NCBI GenBank assembly: GCA_016926805.1
Contig: JAFGNV010000208.1
Span: 1-39,447, forward strand
Source: Anaerolineae bacterium
GTDB taxonomy: Bacteria; Chloroflexota; Anaerolineae; 4572-78; J111
Length of the DNA stretch: 39,447 nt
Direction: 5' to 3'
The first letter of the stretch is position 1. Each line of letters begins with the position of its first letter. A program made the translations under genes and the position numbers. The notes beneath the pieces were generated by a model. It saw nothing but the letters and a program-made list of their open reading frames with translations. It was not told the origin of the DNA and ran no database searches. This document shows, piece by piece, positions 7,251 through 15,789 of the stretch.

Positions 7251-8741
7251 TCAAAATGCGGCCGCCAAAATCTGCGCCGAGTTGTTAGCCAGGTTGATAA
7301 AGGGCTGGCCGTAGAGAGCAATCACCAGGGTCATCACCATAGTCACCCCTACAACGGCGTTCATAACCAGACCGGGTCGGATAGGCGACTCGTCTTCGCC
7401 CTGGCCAAAGAGGGCCAACCGGGCCACACCAAAATAGTAATAAACCGAGATGACACTGTTGATAATGCCAATCACGGCCAGGGCGTAAAGTTGCTGGTTA
7501 ATGGCGGCGCCAAACACAAACAGCTTGCCCATAAACCCACCCGTGGGCGGAATGCCAACGAGCGAGAGCAAGAAGATCAACAGGGCTACGGCCAAAAACG
7601 GCGAGCGCCGGATGAGACCGGCATAATCGGCAATCTCTGCAGAGCCGGTTTTGTTCTCCACGGCAATGGCCACGGCAAAAAGTCCCAGGTTGGTAAAAAG
7701 GTAGGCAAACAGAAAGAGCATTATGGCCGCATCACCGCGCAGCCAATGTTCAGGGTTACGGCTGGACCAGGCGGCCAGACCAATGAGCATGTAACCGGCC
7801 TGAGCAATGCTGGAGTAGGCCAACATTCGTTTCATATTTTTTTGCCACAAGGCCACCAAGTTGCCCAGAGTCATGGTCAGGATGGCAATCAATGAGAGGA
7901 TGGCCGTCCAGTTGACCTGATAGGCGGGCAACGCCACCACCATCACCCGGATGAGCACGGCGAACCCGGCAACCTTGGGGCCAACGGAGAGAAATGCCGT
8001 AATAGGGGTGGGCGCGCCTTCGTAAGCATCGGGCGACCACTGGTGGAAGGGGACCAGGGCAATCTTGAAGCCAAAGCCGACCAGAATCAGCAGCAGGGAC
8101 ATCAACACCAGCCCCAGATTGGGCGGCGAAGCAATTAAAGACCGGGCAATGGCGGCCAGGTCCACGTTGCCAGTAAAACCAAACAGTAGGGAGAAACCGT
8201 ACAACATCACCCCGGAGGCCAGCGCGCCGTAGAGAAAATATTTCATTGCGGCTTCGGTGGAGCGGGCATCGTGGCGAAGGTAGCCGGTGAGAATGTAGCT
8301 GGAGATAGACAGGAACTCCAGCGAGAGATAAATCAAAATCAAATTGGTGGCGCTGGAGAGCAGCATCAGGCTCAATCCGGCCAACAGGGTAAGAGCGTAA
8401 AACTCGCCCCGAAAGGGGGTATGGGTGTTGAGATAATCCACCGCGCTCAAACCAACCAGGGCCACGGTCAGTGTGGCCAGGATTTTGAAGAAAATAGCCA
8501 TGGGGTCCAGGGCCAGCATCGGGATAGAGTCGCCGGTGCTAATGGCAACCGGATAGAATTCGTTGGCAAAGGGCCAAAGAAAAACTGCGGCCAATAACGC
8601 GCCGATGGTCCCGGCAAAGGCCACCCAGGGCAAAATCACCGCGCTACGGCGGCCCCCCTGCCAGATAACGTCTAAGGTAAGAATGGCAAAGGCTATGACG
8701 GTGATGATAATCTCGGGTAAGAGTAAGACTAAATTGTTCAA
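7251..8741 (-). CDS. nuoN: NADH-quinone oxidoreductase subunit N
   Basis: This is NuoN (496 aa), one of three antiporter-like proton-pumping subunits in the membrane arm of complex I. The protein is wholly hydrophobic with about fourteen helices. The antiporter-family core is clear: STEAAMKYFLYGALASG, then PLVPFHQWSPDAYEGAPTPITAFLSVGPK (Lys in the channel), LVALWQKNMKRMLAYSSIAQAGYMLIGL, and GIPPTGGFMGK. Start is a TTG at 8741: the strand carries AGGAGG six bases before it, which is the strongest ribosome site in the operon, and no ATG nearby competes. It is the last gene of the nuo cluster and is followed by a terminator. Confidence 0.95.
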   Translation of the reverse strand: MNNLVLLLPEIIITVIAFAILTLDVIWQGGRRSAVILPWVAFAGTIGALLAAVFLWPFANEFYPVAISTGDSIPMLALDPMAIFFKILATLTVALVGLSAVDYLNTHTPFRGEFYALTLLAGLSLMLLSSATNLILIYLSLEFLSISSYILTGYLRHDARSTEAAMKYFLYGALASGVMLYGFSLLFGFTGNVDLAAIARSLIASPPNLGLVLMSLLLILVGFGFKIALVPFHQWSPDAYEGAPTPITAFLSVGPKVAGFAVLIRVMVVALPAYQVNWTAILSLIAILTMTLGNLVALWQKNMKRMLAYSSIAQAGYMLIGLAAWSSRNPEHWLRGDAAIMLFLFAYLFTNLGLFAVAIAVENKTGSAEIADYAGLIRRSPFLAVALLIFLLSLVGIPPTGGFMGKLFVFGAAINQQLYALAVIGIINSVISVYYYFGVARLALFGQGEDESPIRPGLVMNAVVGVTMVMTLVIALYGQPFINLANNSAQILAAAF

Positions 8742-9046
8742 GATTTACCTCCTACGCTAACGTAGGGTTTGCTTTACAATCAAGGCAGCAGGTAGCAAGG
8801 TAACAAATTTGCCACGTTGCTACCCTTCGGGCTGAGCCTCAGGGCGAAGCGTCTCGGAAGTAAAAACTTTCCGGAGGGCTAGTGTTTCGCGGCGTAAATA
8901 AATCTACAGTTAAGGATTGCCGACTATCAACGCTAAATACCTATGATGGTACTAATCTGCCGCGAAACACTTTGGCAGTTGGGCGTTGAAATTTGGTATT
9001 ACTATGGGGGTATTTACGCCCAACTGCAATAGATTTTTCGCCCTCC
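8742..9046. repeat. nuoN-nuoM spacer (305 bp) with several inverted repeats, no gene
   Basis: No coding frame was recognised here. Four inverted repeats are visible: GGTAGCAA (8791-8798) with TTGCTACC (8817-8824); a perfect 13-base pair AGTGTTTCGCGGC (8881-8893) with GCCGCGAAACACT (8959-8971); a perfect 12-base pair GCAGTTGGGCGT (8975-8986) with ACGCCCAACTGC (9016-9027); and a perfect 10-base pair GGCGTAAATA (8891-8900) with TATTTACGCC (9011-9020). The last overlaps arms of the two longer ones and cannot form together with them. The spacer is inside the nuo operon, so these would be RNA hairpins in the transcript, or a non-autonomous repeat element. Confidence 0.75.
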
Positions 9047-10600
9047 TTAACGTAGTGCCTGCAAAATCAGCACGCTGGTGGCGTTTATGGTATTGATAAT
9101 AAACGCCGGGGCCACCCCAATCACCACCATACCGATAAGCAGCGGGGCCATGGTAATCACCTCAAACCCGGCCATATCTATTTTGAAAGGCCAATGGCCG
9201 GCATCAAAAATGTTATTCCACTTTTCCTCGCTGAATTCGCCCAGAAAGAGGTACTGGATGATTTTGTAGAGAATGTAGGCCGCGGTCAGCACAATGGCGA
9301 CGATGCCGATGATGGCAAACGTGGGGATAATGTGGAACGCGCCCCGGAAAACCATAAACTCACTGATAAACCCGGCCAATCCCGGCAGGCCCAACGAGGC
9401 CAGCGCCGTAACCATCATCACTCCATAATACACCGGCAATTTGGCCGATAGACCCCCAAACGCCTTGAGGTCGCGGGTATGGGTCCGCTCGTAAATCACG
9501 CCAACCAGGAAAAAGAGGCCGCCCGTAATCAGGCCGTGGTTGACCATTTGCAGGACCGCACCGTTGAGGGCAATCACCCGGCTCTGGGCGACATCTCCCG
9601 TGGCGCCGGTCAAAGCTATCGCCGCGACCAGGCCCAGCATAAAATAACCCATGTGACTGACCGAAGAATAAGCAATGAGTCGTTTCAAATCCCACTGGGC
9701 AAAACTGACCAGCGCCCCATAGATCATGCTGATAATGCCCAAGATAGCGATGATGAACCACATCTGCTGGAATACCTGGGGGAAGAAGGGAATAAGCACC
9801 CGTATCATCCCGTAGCCGCCTAACTTCAGCAGCACCCCGGCCAGAATCACCGACCCGGCGGTTGGGGCAGCGGTATGGGCATCGGGCAACCAGGTGTGGA
9901 ATGGCCACAGCGGCACTTTAATGGCAAAGGCAATGAAGATGGCCCAAAAGGCTGCTATCGCCAGCGGGTTGAAACCCTCAAGGACGGAACCGGCCAGCGC
10001 ATTGGGGATTTGAGTCATATCCCAGGTGTCGGACGCCAGGTAGATGGCAATGAAGGCCAGCAGCATGGCCACCGATCCCACCAACGTATAGATAAAGAAC
10101 TTGATGGCCGAGTATTGCGGGCGGTCTTTGGGTTGGCCCCAGATGCCAATGAGCAGGAACATCGGCACCAGGCCAATTTCCCAAAAGAAGTAGAACAGCA
10201 CCAAGTCCAGCGACACGAACACGCCCAGCATGCCCATCTCCAGCAGCAGGAACAGGGCAAAGAACTCTTTGACCCGCGTGTGAATCACTTTGGCCGAGTA
10301 CCATAGGCTGAGGGTCGTCAGCAAGGCGGTCAGCACCACCAAGGGAATGCTTAAGCCATCTACAGCCATGTAATACTGCACCCCTATGACCGGAATCCAA
10401 TCGATTTTATCAATATAGGGGTGAAAGCCGCCCGTATCGCCATAGGTGGACCACAAGAAAACGGAAATTACCAATGATGGCAAACTCATGACCACGGCAA
10501 AATATTTGATGAATGTTTCCTGAGTTTTGGGAACCGCCAAAATAATCAAAGCACCCAGCAGGGGAATGAAGGTCATTGCAGTCAAATAAAAATGGAGCAT
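9047..10600 (-). CDS. nuoM: NADH-quinone oxidoreductase subunit M
   Basis: NuoM (about 517 aa) is the second antiporter-like subunit of the complex I membrane arm. Recognisable blocks are LLEMGMLGVFVSLDLVLFYFFWEIGLVPMFLLIGIWG, KFFIYTLVGSVAML, the channel segment KVPLWPFHTWLPDAHTAAPTAGSVILAGVLLKLGGYG, and LKRLIAYSSVSHMGYFMLGL; all are family hallmarks, including the conserved Glu in helix 5 and channel lysines. I prefer the ATG at 10600, because GGAG lies eleven bases upstream; a GTG at 10609 is open too but almost touches that site. It is separated from nuoN by the repeat-rich spacer 8742-9046 and follows nuoL after a 60-70-base spacer. Confidence 0.95.
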   Translation of the reverse strand: MLHFYLTAMTFIPLLGALIILAVPKTQETFIKYFAVVMSLPSLVISVFLWSTYGDTGGFHPYIDKIDWIPVIGVQYYMAVDGLSIPLVVLTALLTTLSLWYSAKVIHTRVKEFFALFLLLEMGMLGVFVSLDLVLFYFFWEIGLVPMFLLIGIWGQPKDRPQYSAIKFFIYTLVGSVAMLLAFIAIYLASDTWDMTQIPNALAGSVLEGFNPLAIAAFWAIFIAFAIKVPLWPFHTWLPDAHTAAPTAGSVILAGVLLKLGGYGMIRVLIPFFPQVFQQMWFIIAILGIISMIYGALVSFAQWDLKRLIAYSSVSHMGYFMLGLVAAIALTGATGDVAQSRVIALNGAVLQMVNHGLITGGLFFLVGVIYERTHTRDLKAFGGLSAKLPVYYGVMMVTALASLGLPGLAGFISEFMVFRGAFHIIPTFAIIGIVAIVLTAAYILYKIIQYLFLGEFSEEKWNNIFDAGHWPFKIDMAGFEVITMAPLLIGMVVIGVAPAFIINTINATSVLILQALR

Positions 10601-10646
10601 CAGGGTCACTTCTCCTTCTTGCCTAAGTTAAGTATGGCAGTTAAGA

Positions 10647-10664
10647 AGTAGGGTACTCCCTACT
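10647..10664. repeat. Small inverted repeat in nuoL-nuoM spacer
   Basis: AGTAGGG (10647-10653) and CCCTACT (10658-10664) form a perfect seven-base stem with a TACT loop, just before a partial repeat ACTCCCT. It lies between the nuoL stop (10671) and the nuoM start. No T-run follows, so it is not a normal terminator. Confidence 0.5.
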
Positions 10665-10670
10665 CCCTGT

Positions 10671-12911
10671 TTACGATCCCGGCAGTAGCACAATCGCCGG
10701 TATCTGGCCAGACCACACAACCAGAGCCAGTCCTACCAGGATTAAAAATCCAATCACCAACAACAGCATATAATTCTGCACGCGGCCGGTTTGTAAAAAG
10801 CGCAATTGACCGCCGCACCAGTTGACGGCTCGCGGGATGCCGTTGACCAACCAGCCATCAATGGCGATGGTGTCAAACAGGCCGGCTATATCAGACACAA
10901 AACGCATCAGCCAGCCAAAGAAATCAACAATACGGTTGATGACCCACTCGTAATCAAATTTACCGCACAGCGTGGCCAGCGAGACTATGGGGTAGATAAT
11001 CAGGCCGCGATAGATTTCGTCGAAGTAGTATTTGTTGTATAAGACGGTAAATACGGGGCGGCCAATCACCGGAATGCGCTGGACAGGATCGACGGCCTGA
11101 GCGTTATCGACGCGGGCATAAAGCCACCAGCCCAGGGCAAAGAAAATCAAACCAATCAGCAGAGAACTTCCAGCCACAATCCAGCTAAAGGGAATGGCGG
11201 CAAACTCAATTCCTGGCGCCGCCTCCTCAGCGATGAAGTGAACCTCGCCCACCAAGTGATGGAACCAGCCGTGACCAATCACCGGGATATCCTGCGGAAT
11301 ATTGATGAGTCCCAGTGTGACAGCGAAGAAGGCCAATACGAGCAAGGACCAAGTCATCCGTTTGCCCGGCTGTACGGCATGTTCGGCCAGGGCGGTACGG
11401 GGTTTACCCCGAAACACCAAACCAATTTGCCGGCCCATATAAAACGCGGTAAAAGCCACACCCACGGCTCCGGCTACATAGACCCAAAAGTAGATTGACC
11501 TGTTGAGATGCAAAAAAGCTTCGGCTAAAATCTCATCTTTACTCCAGAAACCGGACAGGGGAAAAATGCCAACCAGCGCCAGTGCGCCCAGGAGGTAGGC
11601 CCAATAACTGGCACGCATCTTATGGTGCAGGCCGCCCATGTTACGCATGTCCTGCGGATCGGTGTGGTGATCGTGAACGTGATGGGCGCCGTGTTCCATG
11701 GCGTGGATGACCGAGCCGGAACCCATAAAGAGCAGGGCCTTGAAGAAAGAGTGGGTGATCAGGTGGAACACCGCAGCCACAAAACCGCCAATACCCAGCG
11801 CCATCATCATGTAGCCCAACTGGCTGATGGTAGAGTAAGCGAGCACGCGTTTGATATCAAACTGGGCCACGCCAATGGTGGCGCCCAGCAGCACAGTGAT
11901 AGCGCCGATAATGGCAACAATCTGCATCGCCGCACCGTTTTCGGTAGTGGCAAAGAGGGGCAGCATCCGGGCCACCAGGTAAACGCCGGCAGACACCATT
12001 GTGGCCGCGTGGATGAGGGCCGAAACCGGTGTGGGGCCTTCCATGGCGTCGGGCAACCAGACGTGGAGCGGGAATTGGGCGCTTTTGCCCACCGCGCCGC
12101 CAAAAATGAGGATGGCGCCCAGGGTGGCAATCGGCACTCCCCACAGGGCCAATTCAGTCAGGTGCTCTAACATAGACGGCTCAAAAAGCTGGCGAAAGTT
12201 GAGCGTTCCGGCATAACTCCACAACAACAACATTCCGGCAAAGAGCAGCACGTCGCCGATGCGGGTGGTCAAAAAAGCTTTGAGACCAGCCAACTTGGGC
12301 GAAATTTTATCTGGTCCGGCGTATTTCCAGAATTGCAACGTCTGCATCAAGCCGCGCGGGGTGTTGACTTGATCGGCGTCGGGGTATTCTTTTTCAAACC
12401 AGAAACTGATGAGCAGGTAAGAACACAAGCCCATTATCTCCCAGGCAATGAAGAGCAACAGCAGGTTGTCGGCCATCACCAGCAGTAACATCCCGGCGGC
12501 GAATAGGGAGACATAAGCAAAAAAACGGGCGTAGCGGCCATATTGCGCCTCGTACCCTTCCATACATTCCGTAGCGTAGATAAAAATCATCAAACAAACA
12601 AAGGGCACCATAAAGAGCATAGCGGCAGTCAGGCCATCAACCGCAAAGCCGGTTTCCAAATAACTGAAGGCCGTCGGAATCCAGTTAAATGAAAGGTCCC
12701 AACCCACAACGTGAATCCCTTGATGGGGGTCGGCCATCGCGGCAATGGTACCGCCTACAATTACCCAGGCATGCAGCCAAGCCAGGGCAATGGCCGCCAC
12801 AGCCAGCCAGGCGCTGGTTTTTTTGTAACGGTTCAAGCCCAGCACAATCAAGGCAAAGGCCAGGAAAGGATAGAGTGGAATGAGCCAAATGTAATTAAAG
12901 AAAAAGTTCAT
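10671..12911 (-). CDS. nuoL: NADH-quinone oxidoreductase subunit L
   Basis: NuoL (746-748 aa) is the distal antiporter-like subunit and carries the long lateral helix of complex I. The family core is complete: LLLLFIAWEIMGLCSYLLISFWFE, KAFLTTRIGDVLLFAGM, KSAQFPLHVWLPDAMEGPTPVSALIHAATMVSAGVYLVARM, FDIKRVLAYSTISQLGYMMMALG and FFKALLFMGSGSVIHAM. It is longer than the E. coli protein (613 aa); part of the extra length is a His-rich loop after residue 400 (HGAHHVHDHHTDPQDM) and a long C-terminal region. The ATG at 12911 is the likely start, with a TTG six bases upstream as an alternative; neither has a strong ribosome site. Confidence 0.95.
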   Translation of the reverse strand: MNFFFNYIWLIPLYPFLAFALIVLGLNRYKKTSAWLAVAAIALAWLHAWVIVGGTIAAMADPHQGIHVVGWDLSFNWIPTAFSYLETGFAVDGLTAAMLFMVPFVCLMIFIYATECMEGYEAQYGRYARFFAYVSLFAAGMLLLVMADNLLLLFIAWEIMGLCSYLLISFWFEKEYPDADQVNTPRGLMQTLQFWKYAGPDKISPKLAGLKAFLTTRIGDVLLFAGMLLLWSYAGTLNFRQLFEPSMLEHLTELALWGVPIATLGAILIFGGAVGKSAQFPLHVWLPDAMEGPTPVSALIHAATMVSAGVYLVARMLPLFATTENGAAMQIVAIIGAITVLLGATIGVAQFDIKRVLAYSTISQLGYMMMALGIGGFVAAVFHLITHSFFKALLFMGSGSVIHAMEHGAHHVHDHHTDPQDMRNMGGLHHKMRASYWAYLLGALALVGIFPLSGFWSKDEILAEAFLHLNRSIYFWVYVAGAVGVAFTAFYMGRQIGLVFRGKPRTALAEHAVQPGKRMTWSLLVLAFFAVTLGLINIPQDIPVIGHGWFHHLVGEVHFIAEEAAPGIEFAAIPFSWIVAGSSLLIGLIFFALGWWLYARVDNAQAVDPVQRIPVIGRPVFTVLYNKYYFDEIYRGLIIYPIVSLATLCGKFDYEWVINRIVDFFGWLMRFVSDIAGLFDTIAIDGWLVNGIPRAVNWCGGQLRFLQTGRVQNYMLLLVIGFLILVGLALVVWSGQIPAIVLLPGS

Positions 12912-12924
12912 AAGCAATCACCAA

Positions 12925-12979
12925 ATTAATTGTGAATTGTGAATGATTAATAATAAACGATTAACTATTCACAATTAAT
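12925..12979. repeat. Perfect 13-base inverted repeat in nuoK-nuoL spacer
   Basis: ATTAATTGTGAAT (12925-12937) is the exact inverse complement of 12967-12979. The right arm touches the nuoK stop codon (12979-12981) and a second GAATTGTGAAT-like unit follows the left arm, giving a 7-base period (ATTGTGA twice). The loop is A/T-rich. A related word, AATTGTGAATTC, occurs in the nuoA leader near 15575. No T-run follows on the transcribed strand. Confidence 0.65.
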
Positions 12980-13290
12980 CATTGTTTCAGCAGGTCCAGT
13001 TCTTCTACCACCGCCGATTTGTGGCGACGATAGACGGCAATCACAATAGCCAGACCCACCGCCGCTTCGGCGGCGGCCACGGCAATAACCATAATGGCAA
13101 AAATTTGTCCGGCCACATCGGTGGGGGCGACATAACGCCAGAAGGCCACCAGGTTCACGTTGACCGCGTTTAAAATCAACTCCACGCCCATCAGAATACC
13201 GATGGCATTGCGCCGGGCCAACGCGCCATATACGCCAATGGCAAATAGAACGGCAGCAACGGTTAACCACCAGGACAAAGGAATGGTCAT
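12979..13290 (-). CDS. nuoK: NADH-quinone oxidoreductase subunit K
   Basis: NuoK (103 aa) is a three-helix membrane subunit related to MrpC/MnhC and forms part of the proton path between NuoH and the antiporter subunits. The two conserved membrane glutamates are present: Glu37 in MGVELILNAVN and Glu75 in AAAEAAVGLAI (E. coli Glu36 and Glu72). Length is normal. The start overlaps the nuoJ stop by four bases (ATGA), a sign of translational coupling, and is the only tight junction in this operon. Confidence 0.96.
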   Translation of the reverse strand: MTIPLSWWLTVAAVLFAIGVYGALARRNAIGILMGVELILNAVNVNLVAFWRYVAPTDVAGQIFAIMVIAVAAAEAAVGLAIVIAVYRRHKSAVVEELDLLKQ

Positions 13291-13802
13291 GACTCGGCTT
13301 CCTCCTGCGTTTTTTCTCGGGCCAGAATGACCGCGCCAATCAAAGCCACCGTCAGCAACACTCCAATGACCTCAAAGGGAATCAGGTAACTGCCCAACAG
13401 AGTCAGGCCCAATTGCTCAACAGTATTGCCGGTTGGGGTGGCATCACTGGCCGGCCAGGCTACGGTGTTTACGGTGAAAACCAGCACCACCAACAACACC
13501 GCAGCGATAATCAAACTGACCCACCACTGGCTATTGCGCTGGGTCTGACCGGCGGCCATCACCTGGCGGGAGAACATAATGGCAAAGAGAATTAAAACCG
13601 CTACCGCGCCGATGTAGATCATCAACTGCACCACCGCCAAAAACCCGGCGCTGAGCAGCACGTAATAACCGGTCACGCCAAATAAAGACAAAATCAGGTA
13701 CAGCGCACTGTGGAATAACCTCCGGCTGGTAACCACGCCAATGGCCCCGCCCAGGGTACAGATGGTCATAATGATGAAAACAATTTGGGTAATATCAGGC
13801 AT
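13287..13802 (-). CDS. nuoJ: NADH-quinone oxidoreductase subunit J
   Basis: NuoJ (171 aa) is a five-helix membrane subunit of complex I. The family signature is the third-helix region with YYVLLSAGFLAVVQLMIYIGAVAVLILFAIMF, where the helix is broken by a pi-bulge in known structures. Start at ATG 13802 is favoured: GAGG lies seven bases upstream, whereas the TTG at 13808 almost overlaps this site. The 3' end overlaps nuoK by four bases. Upstream a 74-80-base spacer with an inverted repeat separates it from nuoH. Confidence 0.95.
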   Translation of the reverse strand: MPDITQIVFIIMTICTLGGAIGVVTSRRLFHSALYLILSLFGVTGYYVLLSAGFLAVVQLMIYIGAVAVLILFAIMFSRQVMAAGQTQRNSQWWVSLIIAAVLLVVLVFTVNTVAWPASDATPTGNTVEQLGLTLLGSYLIPFEVIGVLLTVALIGAVILAREKTQEEAES

Positions 13803-13840
13803 AGACAAACCTCATTAGACAAGGTAGGCCGTAACAGGAT

Positions 13841-13892
13841 AGCAAGATAACCAAAATGCAAACTTGCACTACTTTGTTATAGTTACCTTGCT
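13841..13892. repeat. TAGCAAGG-family inverted repeat in nuoH-nuoJ spacer
   Basis: AGCAAGATAAC (13841-13851) pairs with GTTACCTTGCT (13882-13892) with one mismatch. The right arm covers the last codons and stop of nuoH. The word AGCAAGGTAAC is shared with the nuoN-nuoM spacer (8791-8803) and the dnaK-dnaJ spacer (20747-20798), which marks it as one member of a small dispersed repeat family. Confidence 0.6.
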
Positions 13893-15076
13893 TCTATAAT
13901 CGGGTCAACCGCAGTAACAGCCCGCAATCCCTTGTTGCGGCTGCGGCGGGCGGCGCCCGCCGCCATCATCAAAGCAATGGCCAAAATAATCAAATTGGCC
14001 GCCAGCATGGCCACAATTTTGCCAAATTCACCGGAAGCCACTTTAATGGCTACGGCCACCCCAATGAATAAAAACAGGGCCAGCGGCACCAGGAACTTCC
14101 AACCAAAATCCAGCAGGTGGTCGATGCGGAAACGGGGCAAGGTACCCCGCAGCCACATCATCACAAAAACAAAAAAGAACACCTTGACCAGGATGGAAAT
14201 CAGGCCGAGTAACGCCCCCCAGGGAAACGGCAGGGCCGCCACGTTAATAAAAGGAATCTGCCACCCCCCAAAAAAGAACACCGACAGGAAGAAGGACAGG
14301 GCAAACATGTGAACGTATTCGCCAATCATAAACAAGCCAAACTTGATACCACTGTACTCGGTGTGGAAACCAGCCACCAACTCCGACTCGCCCTCAATCA
14401 AGTCAAACGGGGAACGACCGACTTCAGCCACGCCAGCCATCAAAAAAATCAGAAAGACCGCCGGCAGCGAGATGAAGTACCACATGCTGCTTTGGGCCTC
14501 GATAATTTTGACCAGCGACATCGACTGAGAGGCCAGGGTGACAATAAGCAAGGTTATCACCATTGGAATTTCGTAGGTAAGTATCATCGCCACCGATCGA
14601 TAAGCACCTAACAAAGAATACTTGTTATTAGACGCCCAGCCCGCCACCAACACCCCCAGCGTGCCGATGGCTCCCACCGCCACAATGTAGAGAACGCCCA
14701 CATTCAACTCCGCCCCGACAAATCCCGGGGCAAACGGAATCACCGCAAATACCATAATTGCCGAGATCACGGCCAGACCCGGCGCAATGTTGTAGGGCAG
14801 GCGGTCGGCGCTGGCAGGAGTGATGTCCTCTTTGGTAAACATCTTGATCATGTCGGCCACAGCCTGAAACCAGCCAAAGGGACCGGCCCGGTTGGGTCCC
14901 AGCCGGTTCTGAATCCGGCCGATAATCTTGCGCTCCAGCCAGGTCAAGACGATCAACGAGGCCGGGGCGGCTACGGCCACCGCCGCCGCAAAGATGAAAT
15001 AGACGATTAATTTGACAGCGCTTTCATTAATATAGGGGATATTTAAACTAACGATGAAATCGGTTAAATACTGCAT
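13883..15076 (-). CDS. nuoH: NADH-quinone oxidoreductase subunit H
   Basis: NuoH (397 aa) is the membrane subunit that forms the quinone chamber at the joint with the peripheral arm. Signature segments are RIQNRLGPNRAGPFGWFQAVADMIKMFTKEDITP (about 54-87), the loop with EVGRSPFDLIEGESELVAGFHTEYSG (conserved acidic residues that lead to the proton path), and MMWLRGTLPRFRIDHLLDFGWKFLVPL near the C-terminus. The ATG at 15076 has GGAG eight bases upstream. In most genomes nuoH follows nuoB-G; here it directly follows nuoA after a 121-base spacer that holds an imperfect set of GTATGGC/GCCATAC repeats. Confidence 0.96.
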   Translation of the reverse strand: MQYLTDFIVSLNIPYINESAVKLIVYFIFAAAVAVAAPASLIVLTWLERKIIGRIQNRLGPNRAGPFGWFQAVADMIKMFTKEDITPASADRLPYNIAPGLAVISAIMVFAVIPFAPGFVGAELNVGVLYIVAVGAIGTLGVLVAGWASNNKYSLLGAYRSVAMILTYEIPMVITLLIVTLASQSMSLVKIIEAQSSMWYFISLPAVFLIFLMAGVAEVGRSPFDLIEGESELVAGFHTEYSGIKFGLFMIGEYVHMFALSFFLSVFFFGGWQIPFINVAALPFPWGALLGLISILVKVFFFVFVMMWLRGTLPRFRIDHLLDFGWKFLVPLALFLFIGVAVAIKVASGEFGKIVAMLAANLIILAIALMMAAGAARRSRNKGLRAVTAVDPIIEAR

Positions 15077-15088
15077 CTAAGGTGCTCC

Positions 15089-15141
15089 GTATGGCATGTT
15101 TCGTATGGGGTATGCCGTACCACTTGCACAATACGCCATAC
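15089..15141. repeat. Inverted repeat in nuoA-nuoH spacer
   Basis: GTATGGC (15089-15095) pairs with GCCATAC (15135-15141), and further degenerate copies of GTATGGG/GTATGCC lie between them with a roughly 7-base spacing. The spacer also holds an A/T-rich part up to 15180. This is similar in style, but not in sequence, to the repeats in the other nuo spacers. Confidence 0.5.
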
Positions 15142-15197
15142 ATTGTTGGCAGCCTATAAATTTTTGGTAACAATTTTTTACTTTTTACCTCTAACCA

Positions 15198-15554
15198 CTA
15201 CAACCACCGCATCGCGCCCTTACGCCAGGCATACAATAGGCCGTCCAATAGCAACAGGATGAAGACAATCACCCATACCAGGGCATAAAGGTTCAACTTT
15301 TGATACGCCATCGCAAATGGAAATAGAAAAACAGCTTCAATGTCAAAAATTACAAAGATGATGGCGTAAATATAGTACTGGGCCTTAAACTGCACCCAGG
15401 TTTTGCCAATCGTTTGCACACCAGATTCATACGTTTCTTGTTTGGCGGGATGAGGCTTTTTGGGCCTGAGCAACCAGGCCAGGAAGAGCGTGGCAAAGGG
15501 GATAATCACGACGATAACGCCAAATACGCCGATAAACTCAAACTCTTGTACCAT
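15198..15554 (-). CDS. nuoA: NADH-quinone oxidoreductase subunit A
   Basis: NuoA (118 aa) is a three-helix membrane subunit of complex I. The conserved cytoplasmic loop with Cys is replaced in this lineage by KQETYESGVQTIGKTWVQFKAQYYIYAIIFVIFDIEAVFLFPFA, in which the YESG and FDIE(A/V)xFLFP blocks are family hallmarks. It is the first gene of the minus-strand cluster, so the operon promoter should lie in 15555-15783, although I see no strong -35/-10 pair there. nuoB, C and D, which normally follow, are absent and nuoH comes next. Confidence 0.95.
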   Translation of the reverse strand: MVQEFEFIGVFGVIVVIIPFATLFLAWLLRPKKPHPAKQETYESGVQTIGKTWVQFKAQYYIYAIIFVIFDIEAVFLFPFAMAYQKLNLYALVWVIVFILLLLDGLLYAWRKGAMRWL

Positions 15555-15780
15555 ACAGGAGTTACTCCCTAAAAATTGTGAATTCTTGAATTGCGAATAC
15601 TTGAGTGTTAGTTATCCTAGACTATCTAAGGGGATATTTTTATGCTCTCTTGCTAAAACGATAACGCGCCATAAGAGAACTACAGCCAAAAATTGAGAAG
15701 ACATCGTCCCGGATAACGCGATTATAACATACTTATGGTCTTCAACCAAACTATAGTAGCGGCGACTCTCTCCCTGATTA

Positions 15781-15789
15781 TGGTATAAT
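15781..15789 (+). promoter_or_regulatory. Extended -10 promoter for the FemAB-like gene
   Basis: A perfect -10 TATAAT (15784-15789) is preceded by TGG, the TGN extension that lets sigma-A work without a good -35 element; none is visible at the expected spacing. Transcription would begin near 15796, which places the TTG at 15799 at the very 5' end and supports the start at 15820. Confidence 0.65.

Noticed and set aside
9194..12170. Plus-strand open frames opposite the nuo genes (for example 11622-12170)
   Set aside because: They are shadows of nuoL and nuoM with His/Gln-rich random text and no family signature.
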